A stretch of DNA of 64,000 nucleotides from Acanthochromis polyacanthus (taxonomy: Eukaryota; Chordata; Actinopteri; Pomacentridae): the NCBI RefSeq assembly GCF_021347895.1, contig NC_067116.1, positions 36,281,639 to 36,345,638 on the forward strand, in the 5' to 3' direction. A program made the translations under genes and the position numbers. This document shows positions 11,215 to 25,315 of the stretch, one piece after another. Position 1 is the first letter of the stretch; each line of letters starts with the position of its first letter. Under the pieces are notes generated by a model, which did no database searches, was not told the origin of the DNA, and was given only the letters and a program-made list of their open reading frames with translations.

Positions 11215-14200
11215 TTAAAATGTACATTTTTGCAGTACACTGATATTTACAGATGCATGCCTAACAAACTGCTGAAAAAAGGGCAAAGCTATGAAAAACA
11301 TCTTCCATCTCCATCCACAGGCAGGAACCCAACAACAGTATTAGAACACCTTCAGTTCAGAGCAGCACAGGTGAGAGTCACCACACGTTGTGGCATCGGA
11401 GCTTATCTGCCACTCGGAACAACAAACTGAAAGTCAAATATTTGCTGTTGATTCTGGGATTATGGAGCATAAAATGTGACTTGTTTGGGTAGCCCTGTGA
11501 TATTTATGGCTCTCTCAGAGGTCTTAGCCGTATAATCATTGCGGTTTAGTGTTTGTTTTAGGGTGTTTGGGACAGTAGCACCAGCTGGGAAGAAGGGATT
11601 AGACCTGAAGCTCAGTCCAAGACATTCTTTGGCTGCCTGTGTTACTCCTGAATTATTAAACTAAAATATCTCAGTAATCACAAATCCTGTTAAATGTCAC
11701 GGATAAACCAAGGAGTTACACGTGTTTATTTTTGCCAAACTGTAATGTGATTTAACACAAAACCCATATGAATGAAGTTGTTTATGACACTCTTCTGACT
11801 TGAGGCTACAGTAGAGGTGAACTCAGTTGCCTCACGTCTGACACTGGATCTCTTTTGTGGGGGAATTTTTGTAAACAGCTTAAGTTGGACACAGAGGCAG
11901 CAGCGGGAAATTCAGGTCTAAGAGTACGAAGGGATTTCCCCGCTGCCTGACTCTTTGCTCTGTTGTCACCTCGGTCCAACATTTTAGGCCTCTTACTGCG
12001 GGATTAGTGGCCCTGATTCCACTTCAGTGCACCTGATCTCAGTATAGCAGTCTCATGTTGATGACATCACAACCTTGTTGTCAGGGGATTTTCCTCCAAA
12101 CAGTTGCACAAACCAGAGCAGGAAAATCTTTCAAAAAACAATGCTGCCAGTGGAGCAGTGTGTGAAAGGGCGAGCTATTTTGAGAGGGGGCGATTCTCTT
12201 TCCAGTTCTCTGCCATGATAAATAAATGCAGATCGAAACGATACCGAGTCATCCACCTGAAACAGACAAATCAGGATACCGGAGAGAAAATCTACGACAG
12301 GGTGATGCCAGTAAGAAAACAGGACGAGGAGGGGTGGAGGTGAAATGCAGACAGAAAAATCACTTTTCAAGTGTTGCCCAGCTTTGGTTAAGTGTCAAAG
12401 CCGCTGCCAGGGTGCAGCTCTCGGTGCCACTCCAGCACAGTGAGCCTTTGTAACTCCGGTTCTCAGAGGAGCTCAGGGCTGGTCCAGCTGGCTCCAAACC
12501 AGCCAGGCTTTCTCATGTCAGGGCAACGGACAATCAGGCTCGGTGGGGTAGAGTGGATGCTGGGTAATGTTGAGCATGTTTCTTATCTCGACTCTCCAAA
12601 ATAGCAACTAAAATCTACTTAACACTGCTTACAGAACACGTTGGGCAAAAGCAACAGATCACCACTCCAACATTTTAACAGCAAACAGAGCCCCCTTTTA
12701 AACAGAGGTCTTTGTTTTATTGCATTCACTGTGGTTACTACTCTGCTGGGAACTCTAACTACAGCAGAAACAATACTTATACTGTACCACAGTGAATAGC
12801 GTTATATACCGATACTACGCCGCCGCCGTGCTGTTTGGCAGCTCAGAGTGCGCAACATTTGAACACTTATGGAAAGTAATCACAAGAACCCTCATTACTG
12901 GGAAGAAATCTTTTTTTTTATGCACTTGTGCTTTCAGGAAATTCAAACATCTGTTGCTCTGCATGAGTATATCAACGAAATATCACTTATTAAAACTGTT
13001 ATCTTTTCTCCAGGGTGACAAATCAGTTTAAAGTGTCTATAATCAATGTTTTCTATATTACCAGAAGAGAACATGTAGCATTAAACCAACAGGGAATTAT
13101 CACAAAACTTTGCAGCACCCCTTTTGGCACCTTTCAGCTCATTGTCTTGGTTTTCCAATTTGTTTCGGTTTAGTTTTCAGCTACATTGAGTGTAGTTTCA
13201 AGTTTTTGCCATTTTTTCACATTCAGAGAGGGCACCAGGTCTTCCAACTACTTGTTTGGTTTTGTTAACTTCCCCTCTCCCTTTACGCATAAACTCGCCA
13301 TATTTTGCACAGAGATATATGCTGGAAGTACCACTAACAGGCCTTCTATCAAGCATTAGGCAGCAGCATAACTCTGAGAGTTACATAGAACATGAGGCTA
13401 AGAGCAGGGCGAAGTTAACAGGCCAGCAAGAAATGTTTGCCTCTAATTCGAACACAAAACAAGTCTAATACGATATAGACTCGGCATAGCGTAACAGAGT
13501 GGAGACAGAGAGTGACTACGAATTAAAGTGAGGAGATTAAAGCTGAAAATCAAGAAGAGCTGACCTGACTGAAATCACGGTGTGTGTGTCACGCTAAGCA
13601 GACCGTGACAAACATCATGCAGCATTTAGCAGCAGAAGAACCAGATATTTCCCTCAGGAGCTGGTGTAGACCATAAACGGAGCTGAAAGCGGAATTAATA
13701 TTGAACTAACATCAATCAGGTGGTCAGAAACACGACTCCAGATAAATCAGAGCAGAGCTTCACATCCAGTCAAATCAAAATCACATTTTAAAATAACCAC
13801 GGTTTTACTAAAGTGCTGTTAAAGACAGGCAGCAACAAAAAATATGCGCAAAATGAGAGAAAGACAGAAAAATACTTTAAAAAAACAAGACAATACACAA
13901 TGACACAAATATAAAATGCTAAAATACTAAAGCCCCGAAGAATAATGAAAAGTTACTGTAAATATGTACATCTTGAGATTTCACTTGAAGGTGTCAGTGG
14001 AAGAGGAACTTTTGACTGAAAGAGGAAGTTCATTGTTCCAAAGCTTTGGAGCTGCTACTGCAAAGCCTTGTTCTCTTTTACCCACTCGCCTCGATCGTGA
14101 CCTGAAAGAGGTCTAGAGGTCAAAGAGGAGCAGAGAATTTCTAAAAGTGCCAACTGGTGCATGACCTTATTATAATCTAGATGCCTAAACAAGCTAATTT

Positions 14201-14388
14201 TGCTGGTTGGCTGTTTCCTCTTTCAGTTTAAAAAGATTAGAATGTGTCAGTGATGTATTTGGATCTGATTTTGTTGTCCTCAAGTGTCCAAAAACTGAAT
14301 TCACTTAATTTAAAATTAACATTCAGCCAATACAGTTGTTGTTGTTGGCTTAAACCTATTTATAAAAGGCAAAATTGGAAAGGCTGTC

Positions 14389-14503
14389 CATTTTACAATT
14401 CTACAATTTCATTTAGCAGACGCTTTTGTCCAAAGCGACGTACAACACAAGCAAGAATTCAGACATAAGGAAAAACCTGTAGTAAGTGCAGTAAGTGCAT
14501 TTT
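14389..14503 (-). mobile_element. 5'-truncated L2-type/SINE 3'-tail insertion, copy A
   Basis: The inserted 103 bases (14395-14497) read on the minus strand as a tail with GCGTCTGCTAAATGAAATTG followed by (TAGAATTG)n. This is the same 3' end as the L2 fragment at 51909-52672. It is flanked by direct CATTTT repeats (14389-14394 and 14498-14503). Segment B, near 25810, carries the uninterrupted site (GTCCATTTTAAGGAGC), so the empty allele is visible in the same window. Copy C has the insertion with one more 8-base tail unit (37461-37571). Confidence 0.85.
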
Positions 14504-17500
14504 GAAGAGCATCCCTACATGTAAGAGGTATTTGCTGCTGGGAATTAGTCACATTAAACAAGAATGATGTAGTTTCTGCCTAGATTATCTAGTAGATGGT
14601 GTGATATTTAAATTGCTACAGTGCGGACGCCACTTTAAACCCACAACTCATAAAACCTCTTCTTGAAAAAGCAATATTCGTAAATGCATATTCTGGTAGT
14701 AGGCCATGCGTTTCACATATGTTGAAGGATGAGTTTTAATTTTGCTAATGTAGAAATGGGTGACAAACCAGAGAAAAAACTAATCAAGTGTTTCTTTAGG
14801 TGTGGGGTCACCATGAGTATTTCTTTGGGGCCCCTTTTTGGTAAATACTCTGAAAATTGATATATCACTACCGGAAAGATGAATACATTCTTATAAAAGC
14901 TTCAGCAAATTCACAACACATTGCTCCAAAATCTCCAGTATGTGATCAGCTGAGATGACATCTGTTGACTGTTGTGACCTTAGAAAAAAATTCACATCCT
15001 TTTTCATGCTCATCAGATCAATCAGTGAGTCCTCGTGCACACAAATAACACTTCTCCATTCACTTTTTTTTCCTTCAATTTGTCACCTGTCTGTCCCTCA
15101 TGACTTCCAGATATCCCCAGAGATGATCCGAACTTCCTCATCAATAGCCACATTCATTTGCACGATGTGTCCTGTCAGCGCTTAAAGGTGAACAAATCTC
15201 TGAGCCTAAAAGCAGGGAGGCATCGGGGGGTTTAACTACAAGCCTGCAGCTCCTCCTCCTCTCCTCCTCTCTTCTTTCTGCACAGATGCACAGATAAGGG
15301 CAGACAATACACTTCTTTGAATGCAGACGGGGAGGAGAGCAGTTTGACTGATGAGTACACTTACGGGCGCGCACACACACACATTAGCAGATTTGTCAAG
15401 AGCGTCTGTGACGGGCACATCCCCATGAGTGTGTTATCATCTCTCTTTATGAGTCTCTGACAGGAAGTAAGGCTGCACTCTAAATTACATGTCTCAGTGT
15501 CCCGGTCCTGTCTGCCCAACAAAACAGACACTTCTCAGCCAAACAAGCCCTTTACAGTTTATGGTAAATGGAACAAGTCATTGCAGGTACACATGCACGC
15601 TCGCTCGTGCTCACCAAAGCTTGTCCTCAGCAATGCTTGTGATGGACGAGTGTGTATAAAACAAGTAGACAGCTGAAAGGGCACTTTGCCACTTGGCACA
15701 CAGCCATTTTCCATTTAACGTCCCCTCCTTTCTCCTCCATTTCACCCTGCATGCATGAACTTGGGAGTTATTTCCACCTTGCTTCTCTCTTTCTTCTGAT
15801 TTTTTTTAGATTTCAATCCATCATAGGCTTGTTTGCGTATCGAGGCACCCTTATGTTAGCGTGTGGCCACATTTCCTATAGCGCCAAGAAAAGTTCTGTT
15901 TTGGTGATCAGATCATCATCATCATCAGAGGAATGAGGACAGATGTGGAAGGGAAACAACAGCGGTGGGAAACATTACCAGGACAGCTGCAGGCGGAGCA
16001 GTTACTCTTACAATGGTTTGGCAGCAGTTCAAATTTCAACTTTGTACCACCCTTCTTTTCAGTTCCTCTCCTTTCCTCTTCTGGTCGAATCGAATATTAT
16101 TCTCCTCCAGCTGAATTCATGCCTTTTCTCTCTCCATCTCCCTCCTACATATCCCCCCTTTCTTTTGCCATTTGCCAATACCACAACACACACTTCAAGG
16201 GGCCTGCAGTGAGTTTCTGAAGGTCGGGTTTGATGTGACAGCAAGTGGGAGAGGGGAAACTGTTGGCTGGCCATGATCCATGAGTCCTCCGCAACACAAC
16301 GTCACGATGAAAGAGACAGAGAGAGAGAGAGTTGGAGTGAAGCAGTGTGGTGAGCTGAGACTCTATCATCATGGTGTAAACATGAACACAGCCCCCACAG
16401 ATGTGGTTACCTGACACACAGATAAACGATCACCATTCTCCGTCACCTCCACCGCCGACATGTGCGTCAGCGAGCGTTTCACTTTGAACTCGGTGGACAG
16501 AACTTGATGACGATCGCTTCTGACAGAAACCTTGAGAAAAGCTCAAGGACTCAAGAGTATATTTGAGAGTGCACCTTCTATGATTTGACATCACTTTTTC
16601 ACTCCCTGGTGGAACACAGTTGAAGTGTTTGAGGTTTTAGTGTGAAACCAAAAGAATAAAGTGTGTTACATAGAAACAAGATGGATTTCAGATGCAGCAC
16701 AATAATGTGTAAACTCAACAGGATGTAAATTTTAACAGAATTTCCATAAAACTGTCAAAAGAAACTATGAATTGGTGCACGTTTCCATCCACCGTGACTA
16801 TTAGAAGCTGATACGTAATTTAAAAAGTGTCAACTCAGTCAAACCTCAAATGATGGAAAACCATGCAGGAAAATTGGATTTATATTCTTTTGTATCACTC
16901 ACCAAGGTTATTTATTGCTTTTGTTATTTTAGAGACATGCACTCTGTATTTTTGCCTCTTTTGTCTCCGTTATCTTCATTATAATTCAACCTTAGTTCTA
17001 CCTGGCTTTTTTTGGCCCTTATTGTCTGACTTCCTGTTCTTGATTTGCCTTCTTGTATCCTGCTTTTGATTTGTCTGTCAAAGTTCTTTTTTAAACCTTG
17101 AATGTATTGTCTTCATGCATTCATTTGAGGAAGGTTACAGTGCTCTCATCTCTCCACAAAGAACTGACAGTTTTGTCTGCAGCAGATTCGCACCTCTGTC
17201 GGGGAGCTTGAATGATATTTTAGTCTCGTACATCAGTATGTCACTTTTTATTTTTAGCTAAGTCAGTTTCCATTGCATATTGCCCCCACCACCAGTGCAA
17301 CTTGAACATCAATCAACAACAATCATTTAGATTTTTTTTTTTCAAATTCTGGTGTTGCAACTCATTGCTTGGTGTGGAGAGACTGAAAATATACATGCAC
17401 TTAAGAACCAGGCGGATGAAATGCATTAAATAGAGAAAATGCAATTCACTGTGTTGTTTGCCAAACTGATTATCTTGTCAGGCATCCATCTGGCCTGGAT

Positions 17501-20220
17501 TCAAGCGATCCAACTGCAGCTGATCCACAGTTGGTTAGACTAATCAGGAACTAGTGGCAAAGAACTGAGAACTAGCTGCAGCAACAGGGAGTTTTCAGTT
17601 TGAGTTAATAGACAGATGGTTCATCCGATCTCTTGCCAACTTTTTTTAAAACCTACCTGCTTTTCCAAATAGTTTCCAAGGACAACTTCTCAGATGGTTC
17701 TGTGTTGGCAAACCATCTGGCACATCAGGTTAACAAACTGAGGCGAAGACACATCTGCACGAGTTAAACATGTTTAACCAGAGGAGAAAAAAAAGTGCAC
17801 CCATTCCAGGCAGTTGTAAATCTGCTTCATAAATGTGCAGAGGCAAGAGGAAATGAAAACGAGTGGAGGGAAATAACAGAATGTTTTGAGCTTCATTCAA
17901 AGGCTGGACTAACACAAAGTGTACATTGGTAGCTGGCTTACAGCTGATGTCGGAGCGGCTTCATTTTGGTGCTTGGGGTGAATAAACAGACTGCACAAAG
18001 TGAATTTGAACAAATTCGATTTTAACTGTTGGTCAGCTGTGGCTTATTTCATATATATGGATATATAAATGTGGAATATATGCAATTTCTTTTCTTTACA
18101 ACACTAATCTTACCATTTTTATTTTACCAAATGGATAAACAACTAACAATCCTTAAAAACTCCCCTTTAAAAGCAGATTTTTGGACTGTAAAATCTAAGT
18201 CTGCCCTTTCACATGGTGTGTGGAGCATCTGTCCGGCCTCACAGGAGTCTCACACAAGACGAGAAACCTCCATTCAGCCGCACATCACAAACACACACAC
18301 TCACTAATTCCCCTCCGTGGAAACCTGATCTCCTTCATATTCCAGTTCAAACGCTGAGAGAATGCCTGAGAAATGCAATTTGCTGGAGAGGCTTGGCAGG
18401 CCCGAACAACAACGGCAGCAAAACCTAATGAACTTTGTGGGAAAAGATGAAAAGAAATTAGCTCCATGGCAGATATAATGTATGAATGTGAGTCTGAAGG
18501 ACAGACAGGTTCCCATAGTGTGGTTTTTCTTAGACTGAACTGTGTTTCTTGAACTATTTAAGGAAGGGAAAAGTGTGCAACAATCCTTAAGAGTTGAATT
18601 TTTGCACAGACAAGCATGTGGATATCTTGGAAAGTGCAGCACTCGAAAGCCTTTGTTGAGCAGTTATCACTAATTGTAATGGCCGCAGTAATGGGGTGCA
18701 TGTGAAGGAGAATCAGTGGAGGCTGAAGGATTTTTTTTTTTTGGTGAAACCCAACTTGTGATCCATTTAGCAGACTCCTTTAGAGAGGTCTTTAGTGCAC
18801 ATCCATCAGGTTAGGGAAAGGCACGACTGAAATCAGCACTGTTTGTTTTCATTTCAAATGGACACATTTCACTGTGAACCTTTAAAATAGTCCAAAGGGG
18901 CCTGGAGGGATGGATGATGGATAGAGCAGGGGACAAAGAACTCGAGCAAAGAGAAGACAAAAGGGCCGAAGGACAGGCGAGCAGCTCTGACCGTATATAT
19001 CCCAACTAATCTCTTTTCAAGACGGAGGATCTCGGCGCTTTTTAATATTCCAAATGTAGAATAAAGTTCAGGACATTATTCATGTTTATTCCTCTCCATC
19101 AGCTGAATGGCCGACCGCTGGCAGGTAGGCAGGCACTTTCTCTTTGGAGCAGCACGAGCTTGCCAAGCTATAAAAGCAGCTATAAAAATCACCTCCAGAA
19201 CCAGCTCAGATGCCGGCCATATGGCTGCGAGTTTAACAAGGACAAACTGCACCTCCTCACAGCTGCTCACTCTCTCCGGTTCAATCCTTCCCTGTTTCTT
19301 TTCTCCCCTCTTGAAATCCTTTCCCATGTATCTGAGCTCTTCTCCCTTGTTTATTCTGACTAATCCAAAGTATCAGTTCACCTTTATCTTGAATTTTTTT
19401 TCACTTATAGCTCTGGCAACAGCCTAAAAGGCAAAATTCGGCTCAGCAGATTCTCAAACATGAAGGATTTGAGCTACTTATGGCTGATTTAGTTACTTAA
19501 ACCTTTTTAATACATTCTTTTACTTCAGTACTTCTCTTGCTGTTTAGTGTTCCTCATCCTGTCTGTCTGGGTCAGATTAGACTAACACTGACTGACGGTT
19601 TATGGGAAGACAGACATACATGAAATTTTTGTGTTTTGTGTCAATTAATTGAAAGCATAGTTGAATTTCAGACAGTGAAAAAACAACAAGTGGGCCCTCT
19701 TTCTTCACCAGATTAGTCATTTGTCAACAATGAGGATTTTTCAGTCCACTACTAAACTCGTGCCGGCAATTCTCCATCCCCTGGGCCTCTTTTTGTTTTC
19801 TTCTCTTCAGGTCCGCCACCCTGTTATTACCTCTGAGCTTTAATTAACGGACACACCTGTCACCACACAGACCCGGCAGGTTGCACTGAGGAACTGGGGA
19901 ATTCCTGCTAAAACTGCACCGTGAATCAGATTATGAAGCCCGCATGTAGATGCCGATTGAGAATCTTTCCCATCAAAGGTGTTGCGGTAGGTTGAGGTAG
20001 GACTCGTTTCACTCTGCATATTTGTAGTGCAGCGACCTGGATGGAGAGCAACGCTAATGGAGACATCTGTAGAATCGGAGCAGGGCGAGCAGAGAGCGAG
20101 CAGGTTTGTTGGTCATCTGCCATGCTAACAAGCAGAGTTAAAAGCCCTGAGTGACAGCCCTATTAGTGACTAATGGAGGCTGAGACAGCTGAGACCCTGA
20201 CACACACACGCACTTAGCCG

Positions 20221-20241
20221 ACACACACACACACACACACA
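20221..20241. repeat. (AC)n microsatellite, copy A
   Basis: Pure AC run of 21 bases, same length in copy C (43307-43327). Confidence 0.9.
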
Positions 20242-21938
20242 TTAAAAGACCACCACACCCAAGAACAACCAAGCGACTCCCCCCTGAGCTTCACCGCCTG
20301 TTTTTACCTTCCTCCCTCCTGTCCTCCATCCCTGTAGTTAAAGATCTTTATGGGTTGAGGGAGTGGCACAGGGACGGGGTGATGGGATGGGCTCTCATGC
20401 TATCAGCCATCCCTGGAGGTAACAAAAGGTCAAGGACTCTCATTTTTCATCTCAGCCTATTACACTCCCATTCCAACCTGGCTTTTCCTCCGTCTCTCCA
20501 CCTCACCCTCCTGCCCTGCTGCTGCTGAGCTCCGTCCCATCCTCTAATCACATCCATCCTGCATCACTTGAACGCCCCGCTGCTCACACATACTCCCACA
20601 CTGTCCTTCAAACGAACGGCTGACAAACTGCAATTGTTCAATAAAGTAAGAGTCGAGCCGGATAATAAAAAAAAAAAAATCTGAAAATTCCACTCCAATT
20701 AGCATTCCTCTTTCTCCAAAAATCTTCCCAATAGCTGGAGCGTCTTGAGCTGTAACAGACTAGTAGACGACACTGTGTCTGAGACTGTGGTGTGCTTGTG
20801 TGTTTGGCTGACCCTTGGGGTACAGTCTAGATCAAATCCCGAGGGGAGAGTCTTGGGCAAGGCCTGACCTTCCAGCTCTCTGTGGAATGCTAAACATGTA
20901 TCGTGGAAACAAGCAGAACATCTATCCGTCTGCAGAAAAGGGGAACTGTTTGCCTGCGGGCCAGGATATGAAGGGACACTGCAGAGGATAGGGAAGCTGT
21001 CGAATGTGTGGATGTGTGTGCAGCGGAGAAGAGGGGCACGGAGCGTGGGTGATGTTGCCGATTACTTCTAAGAGGGACGACAATTAACCCTTCGCTCCTC
21101 GGTGACCCCTTCATTCCCATACTTAACCCCTCCCAGAAGTCAGAGGTCAACAGGCTCTAAGTGGCCTGTGGGTCTCTAACAGGGCAATTAACAAATGAAT
21201 CTGTGACAGTGAGAAGAAAACAGAAGCCTTGCGAAGGAGAATGATCATCGCTGGATTGGCTCAGTAATGCCATTTCCATTACAGACTAACAGGTGCTGTT
21301 TGATACGCCATTCATTCTGTGTGTGCTACTGTGTGGCCATCTGAAACGAGCTTTTCAATTGTAGAGGTAGTTTTTTCGTAAAGTATCTCCAAATGCAAGA
21401 CTGAAATGCAACACTACTGTTAAACACATTTATGCAGGTTAAACCTTTCAACTAGACAAGATCAAGACAATAAGACAATTAAACACACTAAGCTTCACAT
21501 ATTAACACCATTACAGGAAAGGTCTTGTTCACTCGAAAGGAAAAACTGCAAACCATTTAAAATATTTAAAAATTTTACTCAGAATCCCAAATGTCAAGCT
21601 CACAGTGGTGCTTAAAGAAAAGGATTTATTATCTGGCCATGAATGCACCATCAGTCATAATTCATCCAACAGTTGTCATGATTTTTGCTATAAATCAGGG
21701 AATCTGTGTGTGTGTATATCTGTTCTTCACATATCTTGACAAATGTACATCCCATCCTCTTGAAACATGGCAAGCCTATCACTGGGAACTTGAGGAAGTG
21801 CAGTGTCAAATTTGAAACAGATTGAATGAGCAGTGATCCTTTTTTGAGGCCCTCAGCCCAGTCTTTGGCTGCCTGTGGGTGGAGCCCCTGTTGCTAGGCA
21901 ACATTATCAAATCAAAAGGCAAGATTCGAGAAGGAATT

Positions 21939-21967
21939 TCTGTCTGTCTGTCTGTCTGTCTGTCTGT
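21939..21967. repeat. (TCTG)7 microsatellite, copy A
   Basis: Tetranucleotide run of about seven units, identical in length in copy C (45025-45053). Confidence 0.95.
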
Positions 21968-22186
21968 ACCACATCTGTCTCAAAACCTCAGATTTAACTC
22001 GTGACAGCTGTCTCTGCATCAGTTTTGCTAAAATTCTAAACACTCCCCCATCTCTGTATTTAACAAACAAGTAGAATATGTACAATAACTGGTATAATTA
22101 CTACAAGTTTTCAGCCTTGATGTACATATTTCTTCTCTGAAATAACGGCTAATATGGTAAAATAATTATTTTTGCTTTAAACTACC

Positions 22187-22530
22187 GATCTCGATGGCCT
22201 ACTTGATCCATCGTTTAGATGGAGATCAGGAACGGGCGAGCTGCTCCATGAACCGGGAACGAGGGGGCCTAAACCCTCTAATACCTGGGACTCCATCCTC
22301 CAGAGACCGCCGGACGGCGGGGGGCGTGGCCTATCTGACAGATTCTGACAGATCTGTCAGACCGGTCACACTGATAAAAAAAGGACACGTCAGCCACGTC
22401 GGATGACGCTCTGAAGAAAGACTGCAGTTGCAGTTTGAAACATGTCAGCTAAGGTAAAACCATCTTTCTTGATTTTCGGTTGTAAAAAAGAAATAACGTT
22501 ATCTCATGCAATGTCATCGACAAATATGAA
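22187..22530 (+). mobile_element. Penelope-like retroelement 3' fragment (tentative)
   Basis: This stretch interrupts the A/B alignment. A frame through 22194-22406 contains SMNRERGGLNPL, resembling the LNRGGGLR-type motif downstream of the GIY-YIG endonuclease in fish Penelope-like elements (from memory of the family). It then leads to a GDDALKK-like end near 22400-22415. The downstream DNA has CTGAAGAA, a small ACTGCA/TGCAGT hairpin and GAAAC, a layout reminiscent of Penelope hammerhead-type ends but with core departures. The fragment is 5'-truncated and frameshifted, as is all of segment B. A terminal piece of another non-LTR element is the main alternative. Confidence 0.45.
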
Positions 22531-25074
22531 CATCATCCAAATAACTATTAGAACACTTCAGTTCAGACACAGGTGAGAGTCCACCTACGTTGTGCAATCA
22601 GAGCTTATCTGCCACTGGGAGCAACAAACTGAAAGTTTCAAATATTTTGCTGTGTATTCTGGGTATTACGAGTCATAAAATGGTGACTTGTTTGAGTAAC
22701 CCTGTGATATTTATGGCTCTCTCAGAGGTTCTGTATCCTATTGTTGCGGTTCAGGTTTGTTTCAGGTGTTTGGGACCAGTAGCGCTGCGGTCACCAAGCT
22801 GGAAGAAGGGATTAGACCTGAAACTCAGTCCCAAGACATTTCTTTTGGCTGCCTGTCGTTACTCCTGAATTATTATACTAAAATATTCACAGTAAATCAC
22901 CAGATCCTGTTGAATGTCACGGATAAACCGAGGAGTTACACGTGTTTATTTTTGCACCAAACTGTAATGTTGATTAACAAACATGACTCGTATTGAATCT
23001 CGTTTGTTGTGAACACTCTTTTGACTTGAGGCTACAGTAGAGGTGAACTCTGTTGCCTCAGGTCTGACATTGGATCTGTTTTATGGGGAATTTTGTAACG
23101 GCTTAAGTTGACACAGAGGCAGCAGCAGAGGTCAGTCTACGAATACGAAGGGGATTTCCCGCTGCTGACTCTCTGCCTCTGTTGTCACCTCGGTCCAACA
23201 TTAGGCCTCTTATAGCAGGATTAGTGGCCCTGCTTCCACTTCAGTGCACCTGATCTCAGTCTGCCGGTCTCATGTTGATGACATCACAGCCTTGTTGTGG
23301 GGGATTTTCCTTTAACGGTTGCACAACCAGGCAGGAAAATTCTTCTTTCGAAAAAAACAATCTTGCCAGTGGAGCAGTTGTGCGAAAGGGCGAGCTATTT
23401 TGGACGTTGACGATTCTCTTTCCAGTCCTCTGCCATGATAAAAACGCAAAACGAAATGATACTGGACGTCATCAACCTGAAACAGACAAATCGGGACACC
23501 GGAGAGAAATCTAGACAGGGTGATGCCGAGTAAGGAAAACAAGAACGAGGAGGGGTGGAGGTGAAATGCAGACAGAAAAATCACTTTTCAAGTGTTGCCC
23601 CCAGCTTTGGTTTAAGTGGTCACAGCCGCTGCCATGGGGTGCAGCTTTCGTGCCACTCCAGCACAGTTGAGCTTCCTTTGTAACTCACGGTTCTTCAGAG
23701 GAGCTCAAGGGCTGGTCCAGCTGGCTCCAACCCAGCCAGTGCTTTCTCATGTAGGGGCAGCAGACAATATGGCTCGGTGGGGTAGAGTGGATGCTGGGTA
23801 ATTTTCGACCATGTTCTTATCTTCATTCTCCCAAAATAGCAACTAAAAATCTGAACTTAATACGCTTACAGAACACGTTTGGCAAAAGCAGCAAGACGAC
23901 TACTCCAACTTTTAACAGAAACAGAAGCCGCTTTAAACCAGAGGTCTTTAGTTTTATTGCATTCACTGGTTGGTTACTTACTCTGCTGGGAACTCTAAAC
24001 TGACAGCAGAAACATACTTATACGTATCAACAGTGAATAGCGTTATATACTAATACTACGACGACGCCAGTGCTGTTTTGGCAGCTCAAGAGTGCGCAAA
24101 TTTGAACACTAGGGAAAGTGAATCACAAAACCCTCTTACTGGGAAAGAATAGTTTTTTTATGCACTTGTTGCTTTCAGGAAATTCGAACATTCGTTTGCT
24201 CTGCATGAGCAATCAACGAAATATCCCTTATTAAACTGCGTATCTCTCCTCTAGGCGTGACAAATACATTTAAAGTGGCTTTAATCAATATTTTCTGTAT
24301 ACCAGAAGGAACATATAGCATTAAACGCAACAGGCGATTTATCACACAATCTTTGAGGCTCCCCTTTTGGCAGCCTTTCAGCTCGTTGTCTGGTTTTTCC
24401 CATTTGTTTCGGTTCAGTTTCTCAGCTACATTGAGTGTAGTTCAGGGTTTTGCCAACTTTTATATATTCAGAGGTCTTGACCAGGTCTTCCAACTACTTG
24501 TTTTGGGTTTTGTGAAGCATAAACCCCCATAATTTGCACAGAGAGGACATGTAGTAGCTACCACTAACAAGGCCTTCTATCAAGGCATTATACTGTGCAG
24601 CATCTCTAGCTGAGGGTTACGTAGGAGCATGAGGCGAGAACAGGCGAAGTGCCTCTAATTGAATACAAATAGTCTAATCACGATAAGAACTCGAGCATGA
24701 GGTAGCAGAGTAAGACAGAGAGTGACTGCGAATATAAAGTGAGGAGATTAAGACTGAAAATCACAGAAGAGCTGACCTGACTGAATCATCGGTGTGTGTG
24801 TCCGCTAAGCAGCCGTGACAAACACATGCAGCATCTAGCACTAGAACAGATATTCCCCTCAGGCTGGTGTACCTAGCGAACGATGGATTAATATTGAACT
24901 AACATCAATCAGAGTGGTTGGAACACGACTCCAGGAATTCATAGGCAGAGCTTTCCATATCCAGCAAATCAAAAATCACATTTTAAAGCACACTTTTAAC
25001 AACCAGTTGTTTACTAAAGTGCTGTGCAGACAACAAATAGTGCAATGTAAATAGAAAATAAAAACAGTGAAAAC

Positions 25075-25315
25075 CCCCTCTATCTATACCGCTTAACTCA
25101 CTAGTTGGGCGGAAGCCATCCCATGAAAACTCGGGAAAAGGCGGCACTGACATCGCCAGTCGAGGTATACAGAACCACATCAATGGGATTTAGACAAATT
25201 TAGCAGATGGGAGACCGATGAAAAAACACGCATGCGAGACATCACTCCTTGCGAAAGATCCAGTAGCGGACGTGAAACAATTTCGCAGGCGACGTGCAAC
25301 CACTACGATAGCCTA
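25075..25315 (-). mobile_element. Degraded tRNA-derived SINE-like copy (segment B)
   Basis: Starts CTCTATCTATACCGCTTAA and continues through CTCACTAG, GCGG and CGCCAGTC landmarks in the same order as the better copy at 29456-29824. The sequence equivalent to A (about 13850-13910) is replaced here. It is so noisy that only landmarks align. Confidence 0.55.

Larger units (their letters stand above)
8248..22052 (+). repeat. Large direct repeat, copy A (13.8 kb)
   Basis: From TGCGGTGGATAAAGC at 8248 to CACTCCCCCATC ending at 22052, the sequence reappears almost unchanged at 31316-45138. The offset stays near 23.07 kb, drifting only with small indels. Differences from copy C are single-base homopolymer changes, a few SNPs (for example GCTCAAAAA versus GCCCAAAAA near 11190, TAGCCCTG versus TAGTCCTG near 11513) and microsatellite-unit changes. 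No gene is recognised inside. Small open frames found in both A and C are conserved only because the DNA is the same, so they are not evidence of coding. The stretches 8508-10021, 11215-14388 and 14504-21938 hold nothing I can name beyond the sub-features listed. Confidence 0.95.

Noticed and set aside
12104..12604. Small frames repeated identically in A and C (for example 12104-12343 and 35165-35404), apparently conserved
   Set aside because: The DNA itself is duplicated, so identity is not selection. In segment B the same frames are broken by indels.
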